This document shows, piece after piece, positions 43,509-54,848 of a stretch of DNA of 64,000 bases. The notes under the pieces are model-generated. The model was not told the origin of the DNA. It did no database searches and saw only the letters and a program-made list of their open reading frames with translations. Location of the stretch: contig JAHLTZ010000040.1 of NCBI GenBank assembly GCA_025786725.1, forward strand, positions 62,001 to 126,000, written 5' to 3'. The translations under genes were made by a program, and so were the position numbers. The stretch comes from Syncephalis fuscata (taxonomy: Eukaryota > Zoopagomycota > Zoopagomycetes > Zoopagales > Piptocephalidaceae). How positions within the stretch are numbered: position 1 is the first letter of the stretch; each line of letters opens with the position of its first letter.

Positions 43509-44354
43509 TCTATAGTTATAGCGGTAAAGGCAGCCATAAGTAAAAAAGCCATGAAATACACTTTGTTAAGCAAAACTTACGCGTAGATAGGGAAATAGTA
43601 CGATGAAAATAAAATAATACTCAATTGCGCTTAAAGTAAACGAATCGTGCGGTAAAAGATAGTGTAGGCAAACGATCGTGTAGGAGAAGCAAGAGAGGGC
43701 AGAACGAAGAGATGAACGGATGTACGTGAGTAAGATCCAGAGTGTATGTTTGAAGGAATCGAGACGAGACTGTAAAGGAACGAAGACGGAAAGACTTGAG
43801 AGAAAAAGAAAAGGGTGGTGCTGTGCTGTGTGTTATGCTGTGTGTGTGTGTAGTGAACTTTACTTTTATTTCTTGTTATTTCTATTGTATTATTATTATG
43901 AAAATATGGATATCGTGTTTTATTATGATTAGTATTAATGTTGTTATTACTGTTATTATAGCATTTTTATTATTGTTATTATGTGTATCTATTATTATTG
44001 TGGTTATTGTTATTGTTATTATTATGCTTTGTCATTAGTCTCCTTCTCTTTATTTATAATAGAATAAAATAAAACAATGGATTAATGATAAAGATAATGG
44101 TACACAATAGCTAGTTACCAATTTAACAAAGAAACTTTTCAATCTTCAAAATTGTGTGTATATAATTTTTCTGTAAATAGGATCGATAATAGAAACTGTC
44201 AAGCTTGAGTGAGTGGGTGAGTGATGGGAGGTGTGTGTGTGTGTGTGTGTTCATCATATCCCGCCACCAACCAGTCCACTCAAGTGTTCCTCCTCTTTCT
44301 GACCGTTCGGGATAGGCTACATCGTCGCTCTCTCGGCACTATATACCATTCACA
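43509..44354. other. Divergent promoter region, eIF4E and eS4
   Basis: 846 bp between two translation genes that diverge. It carries a purine-rich block (43680-43815), an ATT-rich block (43880-44040) and a GT tract (44231-44250). ORFs here are low-complexity frames. Confidence 0.5.
44231..44250. repeat. GT microsatellite upstream of eS4
   Basis: Ten GT units about 100 bp before the eS4 start codon. Confidence 0.9.
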
Positions 44355-45880
44355 ATGGTACGTTACGCGTATAATGCTACAGCATCTATCCATCCATCTA
44401 TCCATCCATCCATCCATTCATTCAATGGACATGTATATATATGCATTATTGTTAGATGGTGCATGAATGATAGATAGCATATAGACGCGGTTGTTCAATG
44501 GATGGATTGGTGGATAGGTAGATGGCTAGGTAGATAGGCGACAATGACAGCTAGTCATTGTATGCTATAGAACTGTAAAGTAATCGTCTAGACTTGTCAA
44601 GCCTACATAATAGTGCACGTTAATAGAGCACTTGACGTTGTGTTACTGTGTGTGTACATGCACAATTGGACAAGTTTAGACGACTTTAATACATGGTACT
44701 AACGAACTGATTGCTATTTTGGCTATTTTATTATATAGGCGCGGGGTCCCAAGAAGCATATGAAGCGGCTCAATGCCCCTAAGCATTGGATGCTGGACAA
44801 ACTTACCGGCACCTATGTATGTATTGTGATAAACTAGAGCCATGGTATATATTTTTGTCAAATAGTGTAGATAGCGCTGTTGTTGTTGCTGTTGTCGGCG
44901 CTATTGTTATAAGCACTATTTGGATCAAATATTAGTGCTATATTATCGTTATAGTTGCATATACTGATGGATCGATCTCTATACATGCGCACTATTTAGG
45001 CACCAAGACCATCTGCCGGTCCTCACAAGCTTCGTGAGTGCTTGCCACTCATCGTCTTCTTGCGTAACCGCCTCAAGTATGCTTTGAACCGCAAGGAGGT
45101 TCAGAACATTTTGATGCAGCGTTTGGTCAAGGTTGACGGCAAGGTTCGCACCGATACTACCTACCCAAGTGGCTTCATGGGTAAGTGGTGGTAGTTGTAC
45201 GAGTGTGGCTTTAGTGTACAGTATTAATAATGGACGGGTATTGAATCAATCTAGATGTCATCTCTATTGAAAAGACTGGCGAGAACTTCCGTCTCCTTTA
45301 TGACACCAAGGGACGCTTCACCATCCACCGCATCACCGCTGAAGAGGCTAAGGTAATTAGCGACACTAGTATTATAGTGGCCAGTTATTAATTTACATTA
45401 TTTATTGTGCTATTTCAACCATTTACACTTAATTTAACGTGTTTAGTACAAGCTCTGCAAGGTGAAGAAGGTCCAGGTTGGCACCAAGGCTATTCCATTC
45501 GTTGTCACCCACGATGGTCGCACCATCCGTTACCCAGACCCACTCGTCAAGGCCAACGACACTATCAAGTTTGACTTGGAGACCGGCAAGATTGTCGAAC
45601 CGTCAAGTTCGACGTCGGTAACGTTGCCATCATCACCGGTGGACGTAACACAGGCCGTGTTGGTGTCATCACTCACCGCGAGCGTCACCATGGTGGTTTC
45701 GACATTGTCCACGTTAAGGATGTCCTCGACAGACAATTCGCCACCCGTATGACCAACGTGTTCGTGATCGGTCAGGGCAGCAAGCCATGGATCAGCCTAC
45801 CAAAGGGCAAGGGCGTCAAGCTCACCATCACCGAAGAGCGTGATCGTCGTCGTCAGCGTGCTATTGCTGCCTCCTCTTAA
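44355..45880 (+). CDS. RPS4: 40S ribosomal protein eS4
   Basis: Five exons: start codon alone in exon 1 (44355-44357, donor GTACGT), then 44739-44816, 45000-45180, 45255-45352 and 45447-45880. The joined protein begins [20 protein letters not shown] and shows [19 protein letters not shown], the S4-like [49 protein letters not shown] and the KOW-region [19 protein letters not shown], ending [11 protein letters not shown]. The frame breaks at CC 45600-45601, and the KOW and C-terminal parts continue one frame away. The intron after ATG is long (381 nt) and carries CATC tetranucleotide repeats near 44388-44418. Confidence 0.97.
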
Positions 45881-46277
45881 GCTTACCTTGTCTGTCTATT
45901 GCCATTTGAGCCCGACTGTCACGGAATGCGAAATAAACCGGCCTTTAACTGCCGTTCTCTTTGCTTATTCAGAATATTATTATAATTATATATGTGTGTA
46001 TTGGTGTCTATGTATTTATTTGTATTTGTTGTGTATGTGTATTTGTGTTTGTATATGTGTGCTATTTAGATATGAAACAACATTGTGTATATGTTTAAAT
46101 TGTAGAATACATTAAAATGATACGTTTAGTGTATGTAATACTTTATAGAGATGAAACCATATTCAACTAGTAACTATTTCATTAATACTTTTGTCATACA
46201 ATTGTCATACAATGACGATACAACTGGTATGTAAAAGCCAAAGAGAATAGAGTTCAGACTGGATTGAAGGATTGTAA
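45881..46277. other. Convergent intergenic region, eS4 and capping protein alpha
   Basis: Contains a TGTATTTG-rich 3' flank of eS4 (45980-46070). No gene seen. Confidence 0.5.
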
Positions 46278-47645
46278 TTATTTCTTAGTTAATTCGGCAC
46301 CAATCTTATAGTTGGCAATCTAATTAAAAATAATAATATATTATTATTATAATTGCAATAAAAAGTTAATAAATATCAATAATATTATATAGTATGGTTA
46401 TTATTATATATGTATTACCTTATCCCATTCTAATCGTTTTCGTGTAATGGGCAATGTACGTCGTAGATTTTTAAACGTACATCCCGATAACTGGGTATAA
46501 GTGGTATTTAATCCGCGTTGATATTCATCTTCAGCATGCGTAACTAGCTTTACAATTTGACTAGCAGCTATTTTAGGAATCTAAAAAGCAAATATATTAA
46601 ATTGTTAAATAGGTTAAAGTAGGATTTAAGCGTATTATTGTTAATTTTAATGATAACAATGCTATTATTGCTGTCTTAACTGTACTTACACTGGTACCTG
46701 CAACTGAATCTTCAATGGATTTAGATGAGGCCATTTGAACATTACCATCTTCATAGTAATGGATATTTGTAGTGATTTTGCCTTTAAACACATTTGAATT
46801 GCGGGTCCATGTCCATACAGAGCGCCATCGACCATTCCTATTTATTAGTTATTAATATTGCTGTTATTAATGCTGCTATAACTATACAGTGTTAACTAGC
46901 TTACCAGAAATTGCTTGGATTGTACTTATTGTCTACAATAACAATAGTAACTTCATCTTCTTTTTTAAACACGGCCGATGTGCCTTGTGGATAACGATCA
47001 GCTACATATTGAACAATAGCATCACTAATCACTTGTCTAATGATTATAGCTCATTAATATTGGGATTGACAATTGACCATTAGGTTATCTACCGGTACAA
47101 TTCATCCTCTGTATCTTCTGCTTCTATGTCCTCAATCTCGGAAATGGCCTATTAATACATTATCTAGTTAATTGTTTATAAGTAATCTTGTTTATCTACT
47201 TACCTGGCGTACATGATCAAATTCAAATGTCTTTTTAGACGATGGATCAAGATAGCGATTATCGCCTAAAGATGCAGCCTCACAAATAATGGCCTAACAT
47301 ATGTATTAATATTATTAATTAGTTAATTAGCTATTGATTTATTTTAGCTAAAATACACTTACCGATTCTGATTGACCAGAAAGTTTTACAGTGACTAGTT
47401 GTTCAGTATTGTATTTTTTTAACGTATCTGCAATGCCTTCTTCTATCGCCTCGTCTTCACCAACTAGAGCGCGGATATCTATAGTTAATAATAGGGACCA
47501 TTTGTATTAGAATAGTATTTACACATATACAGATATAATATAGCTTACCGTTGAGTACATCTGTTACCTCGCCTGGTGGACTATCCAATAGGAATCCCGA
47601 AATAATACGCAGTTTCTCCTCGGTACTGATCTCCTCGTAATCCAT
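46278..47645 (-). CDS. CAP1: F-actin-capping protein subunit alpha
   Basis: Alpha subunit of the CapZ heterodimer that caps actin barbed ends at cortical patches. Starts MDYEEISTEEKLRIISGFLL; then SPPGEVTDVLN, KYNTEQLVTVKLSGQSE, YLDPSSKKTFEFDHVRQ, the family signature stretch NPSNFWNGRWRSVWTW, ITTNIHYYEDGNVQMASSKS, and the C-terminal helix and tentacle (EDEYQRGLNTTYTQL, LRRTLPITRKRLEWDKIANY, ending KIGAELTKK). About seven short introns, all in phase; no frame break. Complete. Confidence 0.96.
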
Positions 47646-48155
47646 AGTGCTAGTAGCGGTATACAGGCGTTGAAAGAATACGCAAGATGATGAAGAGAAC
47701 AGTCAGTATGTAGAGTGTTATGTGTGAAGGCAAGCTAAAGAAGGGAAGGAGGGAAGGCGCTGTTATGTAGAAGGGCACGTCATCTGCCACAACACACACA
47801 CACACACACACACACACAAATATATAACATTAATAACTTGTCCATTTGGTTTCTCTTCTTTCACATAACTACGCCCAACTGCTTACTTGTCAAGCTTACT
47901 TCATTCGTTCTTTTCCTAGTAACCAATCAATCAATCAATCAATCTATCATCTATCTGAATACTGCGCCTTTTATAGTATTATCGACTATTAGGGACACGG
48001 TTTGATTTCAGCTTGTATACGTAAGTCATCATCGAGTGTATACCCAATAGACCATTGACAAAGTCTTTACAACCACTTGATAATAGCATCTTGTTCCTTT
48101 CTAGAGGTTTACATACAAGTACAGCTACGCAGCAGACGTAACAACAGTATCAGCC
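47646..48155. other. Divergent promoter region, CAP1 and UBC8
   Basis: 510 bp, with a CA tract at 47791-47818 and TCAA repeats near 47927-47944. No gene seen. Confidence 0.5.
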
Positions 48156-49017
48156 ATGTCTTCGCCACGTAGACGAATTGAGACAGATGTTATGAAACTG
48201 TAAGTAGATTGAAGCAATAGGCCGATACACTTGTTAGCTAATCTACCGATCGTAGCTTAATGAGTGATTACGAGGTCACTTTGGTCAATGATAACATGCA
48301 AGAGTTTTATGTTCGTTTCCGTGGTCCTTCTGATAGTAAGTGGTGTTTATTATAGAAATAGAGCTGTATCTAATAGTCCCTTCAATTGTTTATGATATAG
48401 CACCATTCAGTGAAGGCGTTTGGAAGATCCATGTTGAATTGCCTGATCAGTATCCTTACAAAAGCCCGAGTATTGGATTTATGAACAAAATATTTCATCC
48501 TAATATTGATGAATTGTAAGTAATTAGCAATAAATGCATCATAATACTTATTATGGGCTGTAGAAGCGGTTCTGTATGTTTGGATGTTATTAATCAAACA
48601 TGGAGTCCAATGTTTGGTAGGTAGATTTATTATAACATAACAATTCTAGTATTTACCAATATAATGTTGAATATTAATTATGGAATTGTATTTATTCTTT
48701 AGATATGATTAATATTTTTGAAGTCTTTTTGCCACAATTACTACGTTATCCAAATCCAACGGATCCATTAAATGGTGAAGCAGCAGCTTTAATAATGCGT
48801 GAACCTGAAAGTTACAATCGAAAAGTGAAAGGCGAGTATTGCGTCAATTAAGTAGTTTATTTTGATATTTATTAATATTTTACAATTTATAGAATATGTA
48901 CAGAAATATGCTACCGCTGATGCCATTGAAGCAGGTACCGATGCCAGCGAAGATGACGAGGATATGAGTTCTATTGAATCGTTTTCAGATGAAGAAACGG
49001 CGGGTATGGAGCTGTAA
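48156..49017 (+). CDS. UBC8: Ubiquitin-conjugating enzyme E2, Ubc8/UBE2H type
   Basis: E2 that works with the GID/CTLH E3 ligase in fungi and animals. [20 protein letters not shown] opens the UBC fold; [37 protein letters not shown] (HPN and the catalytic Cys), [20 protein letters not shown] and [17 protein letters not shown] match UBE2H closely. The C-terminus is an acidic Ser/Glu/Asp tail ending GMEL, typical of this E2 class. Four or five introns, all in phase. Converges with kynureninase (199 bp). In yeast the GID pathway degrades gluconeogenic enzymes; that role here is inferred. Confidence 0.96.
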
Positions 49018-49216
49018 ACAAACAAGCATATATTATGCATAGATTCATGGATGGCTTTTAATCATAATGCATAACTATGCGTATCTATTTGTTTGTTTGT
49101 TTTTATGTGTGTTTGTGTGTTTGTTTGTCTATTCATTTTTTTCTTTTAGTAATAAGAATTTTACTTCATTGTAATATTTAATGTTTAAAAAGGATGGTGC
49201 TATTATTGTTTATTGT

Positions 49217-50985
49217 TTATTGAGATTTAGCGGTTAATTCTGCTTCAAGTAGCTTATCTAGAATGGCGACGGCTTGATAGACATCGGTAAACCGATTATA
49301 TAGCGGAACTGGTGCCAATCGAATGCAGTTGGGCTTGCGTTCATCGCATATCACGCCGGCCTTTAACAGTGCGTCAAAAAGGGTTGTTATATCCTGTTTG
49401 AACAAGACAGACAATTGGCAACCTCGTTGATCTGGAGAACGAGGAGTAATGATACTAATGCCATACTTGTTTTCTAAGGGGCCAATAAACGTTCCAAATA
49501 AGCTGTTAGCAATAGTGATTTGGCTCGTAGTTGTTGTATTGTCGTAAGCTTAAATACTTGAAGACTACCAATAAGACTGGCTGTCGATAATGCTGGTGTA
49601 TTTGATATACGGTATGCCGCAGCACCCTGTGAAGGTTTTAACTCTACATAAAATATTAATTAATTAATTGATTAATACATTGTTTATTATATACTTACGT
49701 TCAGCCATTTCAAATCGCGTCTCTGTATCATTACTCCACCATCCGGAAAGACTGTAATAATTAAGTTTAGTTAACTTGTTTGACCGTATAATCGAATACA
49801 CCTTACCGTGGTAAATTCGAACTATTTGTATGTTTTTCATGAACATAAATACCACCAATACCACCGGCACCTGAATTCAAATACTTGTAGGAACACCAAG
49901 CAGCAAAATCAACATCCCATTCATGAAGAGCAAGTGGTACATTGCCAATAGCATGGGCCAAGTCAAATCCTACATAACATCCCTAGTATGATGGTAATTG
50001 TAGTAATAAAGGGGTCCAAATTAATAACATTCTATTGAATATATTTACCACCAGTACCTTTGCATGTCCAGCCCGTGTAATGCTTGGCATATCGAATAGC
50101 TGTCCCGTGTAGAATTGTACACCTGGAAACATAATTAGTGCCACTTCATCGCCATGTTCTTCAATAGCGCTTAGAATATCCTCTGGTCGTAACGTGTGCT
50201 CCCCTTCGCGTGGCTCTAGCATAAGCATACCATCCCGTGGATTAAAGCCATGCATTTGGATCTGAGAACTAATAGCATACTAGATTGCGATGGATGATCC
50301 ATTAGATACTAACATATTCTATCCATACTGTAACTTACTATATCTGATGGAAATGCCTTTTTTTCAAACATAATCTTAAATCGTTTGGGCGTTGGTCGAT
50401 AGAAACTGACCATTAACAGATGTAGATTAACCGTTAATGTGCCCATAATCGCCACTTCCAACGGATTGGCCCCTATTAACTAGCTATTTAGGTAACTATG
50501 TAAACAATAGCCCTTTTTTACTAACCGACCAACTTGGCACTCTGCTCAATAGCATGTTCATCGATAGTAATCCACGGTCGACCATAAGCATGTTGTGAAT
50601 GGCCTAAAACACCTCTAAACAAATTGGTTATCCACATTAAGTATTAATAGCTAACAGTTCAACTTACTCATTTGCCCATACTTCTAGTTCTTCTTGAACC
50701 AGTTGCTTAGCACGTTTTGGTAGTGCACCCAATGAATTACCGCATAAATAAACCGATTCTACTCCAGTATTTAATAAGCATTTTTGAATAATAGTGTAGT
50801 CATAGTTATAGTAATTAGTATGTACCTTTGCCGTCGGCGGCTTTTGGAATAATAAACTCTTGTCGAAGTGCCGTTAATGAGTCGCGTTTATCCATGGCTG
50901 TGGCAAACGCGCTATCTAACATGTTTAGGCCCGTTTCATGAGCTACATGCTCCAACTCATGCACTGGATGACTAGTCGACGCCAT
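49217..50985 (-). CDS. BNA5: Kynureninase
   Basis: PLP enzyme of tryptophan breakdown and NAD synthesis (3-hydroxykynurenine to 3-hydroxyanthranilate). The start at 50985 ([20 protein letters not shown]) is used because an internal ATG at 50923 would truncate the N-terminal helix. Then [46 protein letters not shown], the PLP-lysine loop region [20 protein letters not shown] (SYKYLN), [31 protein letters not shown] and [11 protein letters not shown], ending AELTAKSQ. The frame breaks at a G-run (C-run on the coding strand) at 49478-49481. Eight or so introns. Confidence 0.95.
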
Positions 50986-51550
50986 CAACAAATATTTTAT
51001 GCTTGGTGGTGGTATTTTAAAAGTAGAGGTACTAGCCTAGAAGACAGAGATCCAATAGATTATTGCGGCTATTGTTGCTACTATCGTGCTGGGTGGTTAT
51101 TAATACTATTTCTGTTAGTGTGAAAAGAAGCGTGTGGATAATCTGTCAAACATAAAGCACGTATTTTATTTATATACAAATGTAGCCAATCTAGGCCTGT
51201 TTAATCTTTATTCCTCGGATGTAGATTGAAACTGGCCTCGTGGATTTTTGGTGGTTTGGGGGTCTTTAAAAAAGAAAAAGCGATTAATGATCAAATAATG
51301 GCGATAACAGTGCGAGTCTGTGTGTGTGTGCGGGAGCCTTAAGAATACCACAGATTTACTGACGTCGGTGTGCATTTTTCTCTTTCCGCTGGCCTTTTTG
51401 TTAGTTTGTTTGTCTGCTTGCTTGCTTCTATTTCATTGGCCACCGTGTAGCGTCATAGTTATTTACGGCTCCAATATCCCCAACGTTTATTAAAAGCACA
51501 TTATTGACTGATCACGCGTACGCTAGCATATAAACACCCACAAAATAATC
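50986..51550. other. Divergent promoter region, BNA5 and PDH E2
   Basis: 565 bp between head-to-head genes. It has a GT-rich stretch near 51318-51330 and repeated GCTT/TTGTTTG runs near 51405-51426 shortly before the E2 start. No gene seen. Confidence 0.5.
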
Positions 51551-53627
51551 ATGCTATCCCGTACGATCTCTCGATTGGCGCGTTCGTCTGCGGGACAACC
51601 ATCAACAAGTTGCGCTGGCGCAGTGCGTCGGGCCTATCCTATGGCGGCTGTTGCGTTGGCTCGCTCATCACTATCAGCACATACTGCCCGTAGCAGTGTC
51701 GTTTGCAGCACACGTTCTTTATCGTCGATTGCTCGTTCGGCCAATACCTTATCGGTACCGCGCCATGGACGCGCTTATAGCGCTAAGAGTAAGTAGCCGT
51801 ACACGACTACGGGTAATAGCTAAAACAATCAATACTTGCATGCTATTATGTTCGTCACTCTAGCCTATCCTCCCCATATTGTTATCAATATGCCGGCCCT
51901 TTCGCCTACCATGACCCATGGTAACATTGGTACTTGGAAGAAGCAACCTGGCGATGAAATCGTGCCAGGTGATGTATTGGTGGAGATTGAGACGGATAAG
52001 GCTCAGATGGACTTTGAATGTCAAGAGGAAGGTTATTTGGCCAAAATTCTAGTAGATTCTGGAGCTAAAGACGTGGATATTCGTACAGTAAGCAATAGTA
52101 ATGGTTGATTGATTATTAGTTATTAATTGTGTGTGTGTTATTATAGCCTATTGCTGTACTAGTTGAAAACAAAGATGATCTAAGCAAGTTTAGCGATTTT
52201 ACAGCGACTGAATCAGCCAAGCCTGCTGAATCAAAGCCAGAACCACCAAAAGAAACACCAGCACCAGCAGCACCCAAGTCAGAGACACCAGTGCCAGCAC
52301 CAAAGGCTGCCGCAACTACATCCAAATCAACAACAGGTAATTTGATCAAATAAATATAAATATAGTACTTAGTGTATTTTAGGACGCGTTAAAGCAAGCC
52401 CAATGGCCCGAGTAAGTGTTAAAATAGATTAATAATAATTAATTACTAATTAATGTTATTGTATAGTCACTTGCTGTTGAACATGGTATTTCACTCAAGA
52501 ATGTCAACGGCACTGGTCCAGATGGCCGTATTGTAAAATCAGATGTAGAGAAGCTGATTTCTTCTGGTAATATGAATTTATAAGTGTATTATAATTATAG
52601 ATTAATTAATATATATGTATATATGTATATGTAATAGGTGCATCGGCATCAAGCTCACCTCCAGTCCAAGCAGGTGCTGGTGGATCTGTTACCGCATCAT
52701 ATGCTGAGGCCAGTTACGAGGATATCCCATTGACTAATATGCGTAAGGTAATACCTATTACATAAATAGTAATAGCAATAATAATAATAATAATAATAGG
52801 TTATTGCTAAGCGTTTAACTGAAGCCAAACAATCAATTCCTCATTATTACCAAACAATTGAAGTTCAAATGGATAAAATCAACAAGTAAGTTGTGTATTT
52901 TTGCACAAGTATACATATATATATTTAATAATAATTTACAGATTGCGTGAAGCCTTCAACCAGACCTCAGAGGGCAAATACCGATTGTCAGTCAATGACT
53001 TTATTATTAAGGCATCGGCTCTTGCTCTTAAGGCCGTGCCAGAAGTCAACAGCGCTTGGCAGGGAGAAAGCATTAGACGGTAAATATTAATACTAATATA
53101 TAAACTGATAGCTAACATACAGCTATTAATTAAAGCTACAAGACAGCCGATATTTGTGTGGCCACTGCAACCCCCACCGGCCTTATCACACCTATTGTCA
53201 CCAAGGTAGAAGCCAAGGGGCTTGCCGAAATCTCCAACCAAGTCAAGGAGCTGGCAGGTCGTGCCCGTAAGAACGAACTTATGCCACATGAATACCAGGT
53301 GAGTCAATTGACATTGATCCTATTTATAACGACAACAACAACTTATTGTTTACTTGAATAGGGCGGTTCATTCACTATTTCGAACCTTGGTATGTATGGC
53401 ATCCAATCGTTCACGGCCATTATCAATCCTCCACAGTCCTGTATCTTAGCGGTTGGCACCACAGAAAAGAAGGTTGTACCATCGCCAACTGGAGAAGGAT
53501 TTGTCGTACATGATGTGATGAAGGTCACCCTTAGCTGTGATCATCGAGTAGTCGATGGCGCGGTTGGAGCACAATGGCTACAAGCCTGGAAAGGCTACAT
53601 GGAGAACCCTGTTACGATGATGCTTAG
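51551..53627 (+). CDS. LAT1: Dihydrolipoamide acetyltransferase (E2 of pyruvate dehydrogenase)
   Basis: Core of the mitochondrial PDH complex. A long Arg/Ser/Ala-rich presequence is followed by the lipoyl domain ([18 protein letters not shown]; lipoylated Lys in [13 protein letters not shown]), an Ala/Pro/Lys hinge, the peripheral subunit-binding domain ([26 protein letters not shown]) and the catalytic domain ([64 protein letters not shown]), with the active-site motif [15 protein letters not shown]. The family ends right after ENPVTMML; here the frame stays open to 53688, and one extra T near 53624-53625 would create TAG at once. The end is therefore placed at 53627. Confidence 0.95.
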
Positions 53628-54099
53628 ATTCGATAAGTTTCTCCGTTTTCTATGTTCTAATTGCCTACATTTGTGTTGGCAAATCTGATTCATTGTCGTC
53701 ATTACAACAATAACAACAATAAACGCGCTATATCAATGACTATAACATAATGATCAACAAAGTAATTGCCGTTTCACTTAAGAAGTAAAGGAAAGAATAG
53801 TTTTATGCTACTTTTGTTTTATTCTTTAGTTGAATACAAATATTATTAGTATATTTAATTGTTTTTAGCAATAAAATATTGTTGATTTAGTGTGCTTTAA
53901 TAGTCATTTTGATTATATTTACGCAATTGAACTAGATATTTGTTCTATTGAACATGAAAACAAATAGTGAGTTTTATTTAATCATTACATTATCACATTT
54001 ATTGTTAATAAAGCTAGAGCAAAAGAGAATAGTTTTGGATAAAGCAAGATTAGATAGGTATAAAATAGTATGATTGGAATAATATAAGTAAATATAAAA

Positions 54100-54191
54100 T
54101 ATATGCATACTGAATAGTAAATCTATAATAAGCAGTGTTTTGATCCCTGATGTCATACGCCACCCATCGTCATGTTCAATAGATTGGATGT
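54100..54191. repeat. Dispersed AT-rich repeat, copy 3
   Basis: The fullest copy: ATATGCATACTG, TAAATCTATAAT, CCCTGATGTCAT, GCCACCCATCGTCATG and TTCAATAGATTGGATG. The left part matches copy 2 and the right part matches copy 1, which links all three. Confidence 0.7.
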
Positions 54192-54729
54192 TTAATTTAA
54201 TTACATGGATATTATTAATTAAATCAAATCACTATGGCGTGTGTAGCCACATCATTTATTCCACTTAATAGTGATTAACAAGACGGTTGTTGGCGTTTCA
54301 GTTGAGGAAGCACAAGTGGCACAGACATATTCTTTCTTTATTCCTTAGCTGAAACAATATTGGCAATTGCCTTGTTAATCGCTATTAAATGGGGTAAATG
54401 ATATGGTCACACACATTATAATGGCGCTATTTTACACATTGTTATTATAGACAAGAATAGTAAAATTACAAAAATAATTAATATCACAAAGTAATTACTA
54501 TTATTATCATCGCTACTACACTTTTACCAGTATCACCTTGTATCTTTTCCATTCTCCTCGTACCGACGACAACAAGCAATCACATCTACCGTCAACTACT
54601 CGTTACTGCCACTCCTTGTTTCTCTCCTTCGGTATTATTTCTCCTCGCTTATTACCAAGTGCGAAATTCATTGACCAACGACTCCTTTTCATCATTACTC
54701 GTATACTATTCAATTGCACTTGAACGTTC

Positions 54730-54772
54730 ACTACTACTACTACTACTGCTACTACTGCTACTACTGCTACTA
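54730..54772. repeat. CTA/CTG trinucleotide tract upstream of the RhoGAP
   Basis: Runs of CTA interrupted by CTG, about 80-120 bp before the start codon, probably in the promoter or 5' UTR. Confidence 0.85.
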
Positions 54773-54848
54773 TTTGCTGCACTCTGCCTTATTGCAACTA
54801 CGGCTATTGCTTCAATTATTGTCTTTATTAGTTGGCTTTATTATTGTC

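Larger units (their letters stand above)
53628..54848. other. 1.2 kb intergenic, PDH E2 to F-BAR RhoGAP, with repeat copy 3
   Basis: AT-rich, with repeat copy 3 at 54100-54191 and a CTA/CTG trinucleotide tract at 54730-54772. ORFs at 54538-54986 are low-complexity frames over the likely 5' leader of the next gene. Confidence 0.5.

Noticed and set aside
43720-44040. ORFs with long runs of Ile, Leu, Val and Tyr
   Set aside because: They translate ATT/TTA-rich low-complexity DNA in a divergent promoter and have no conserved motif.
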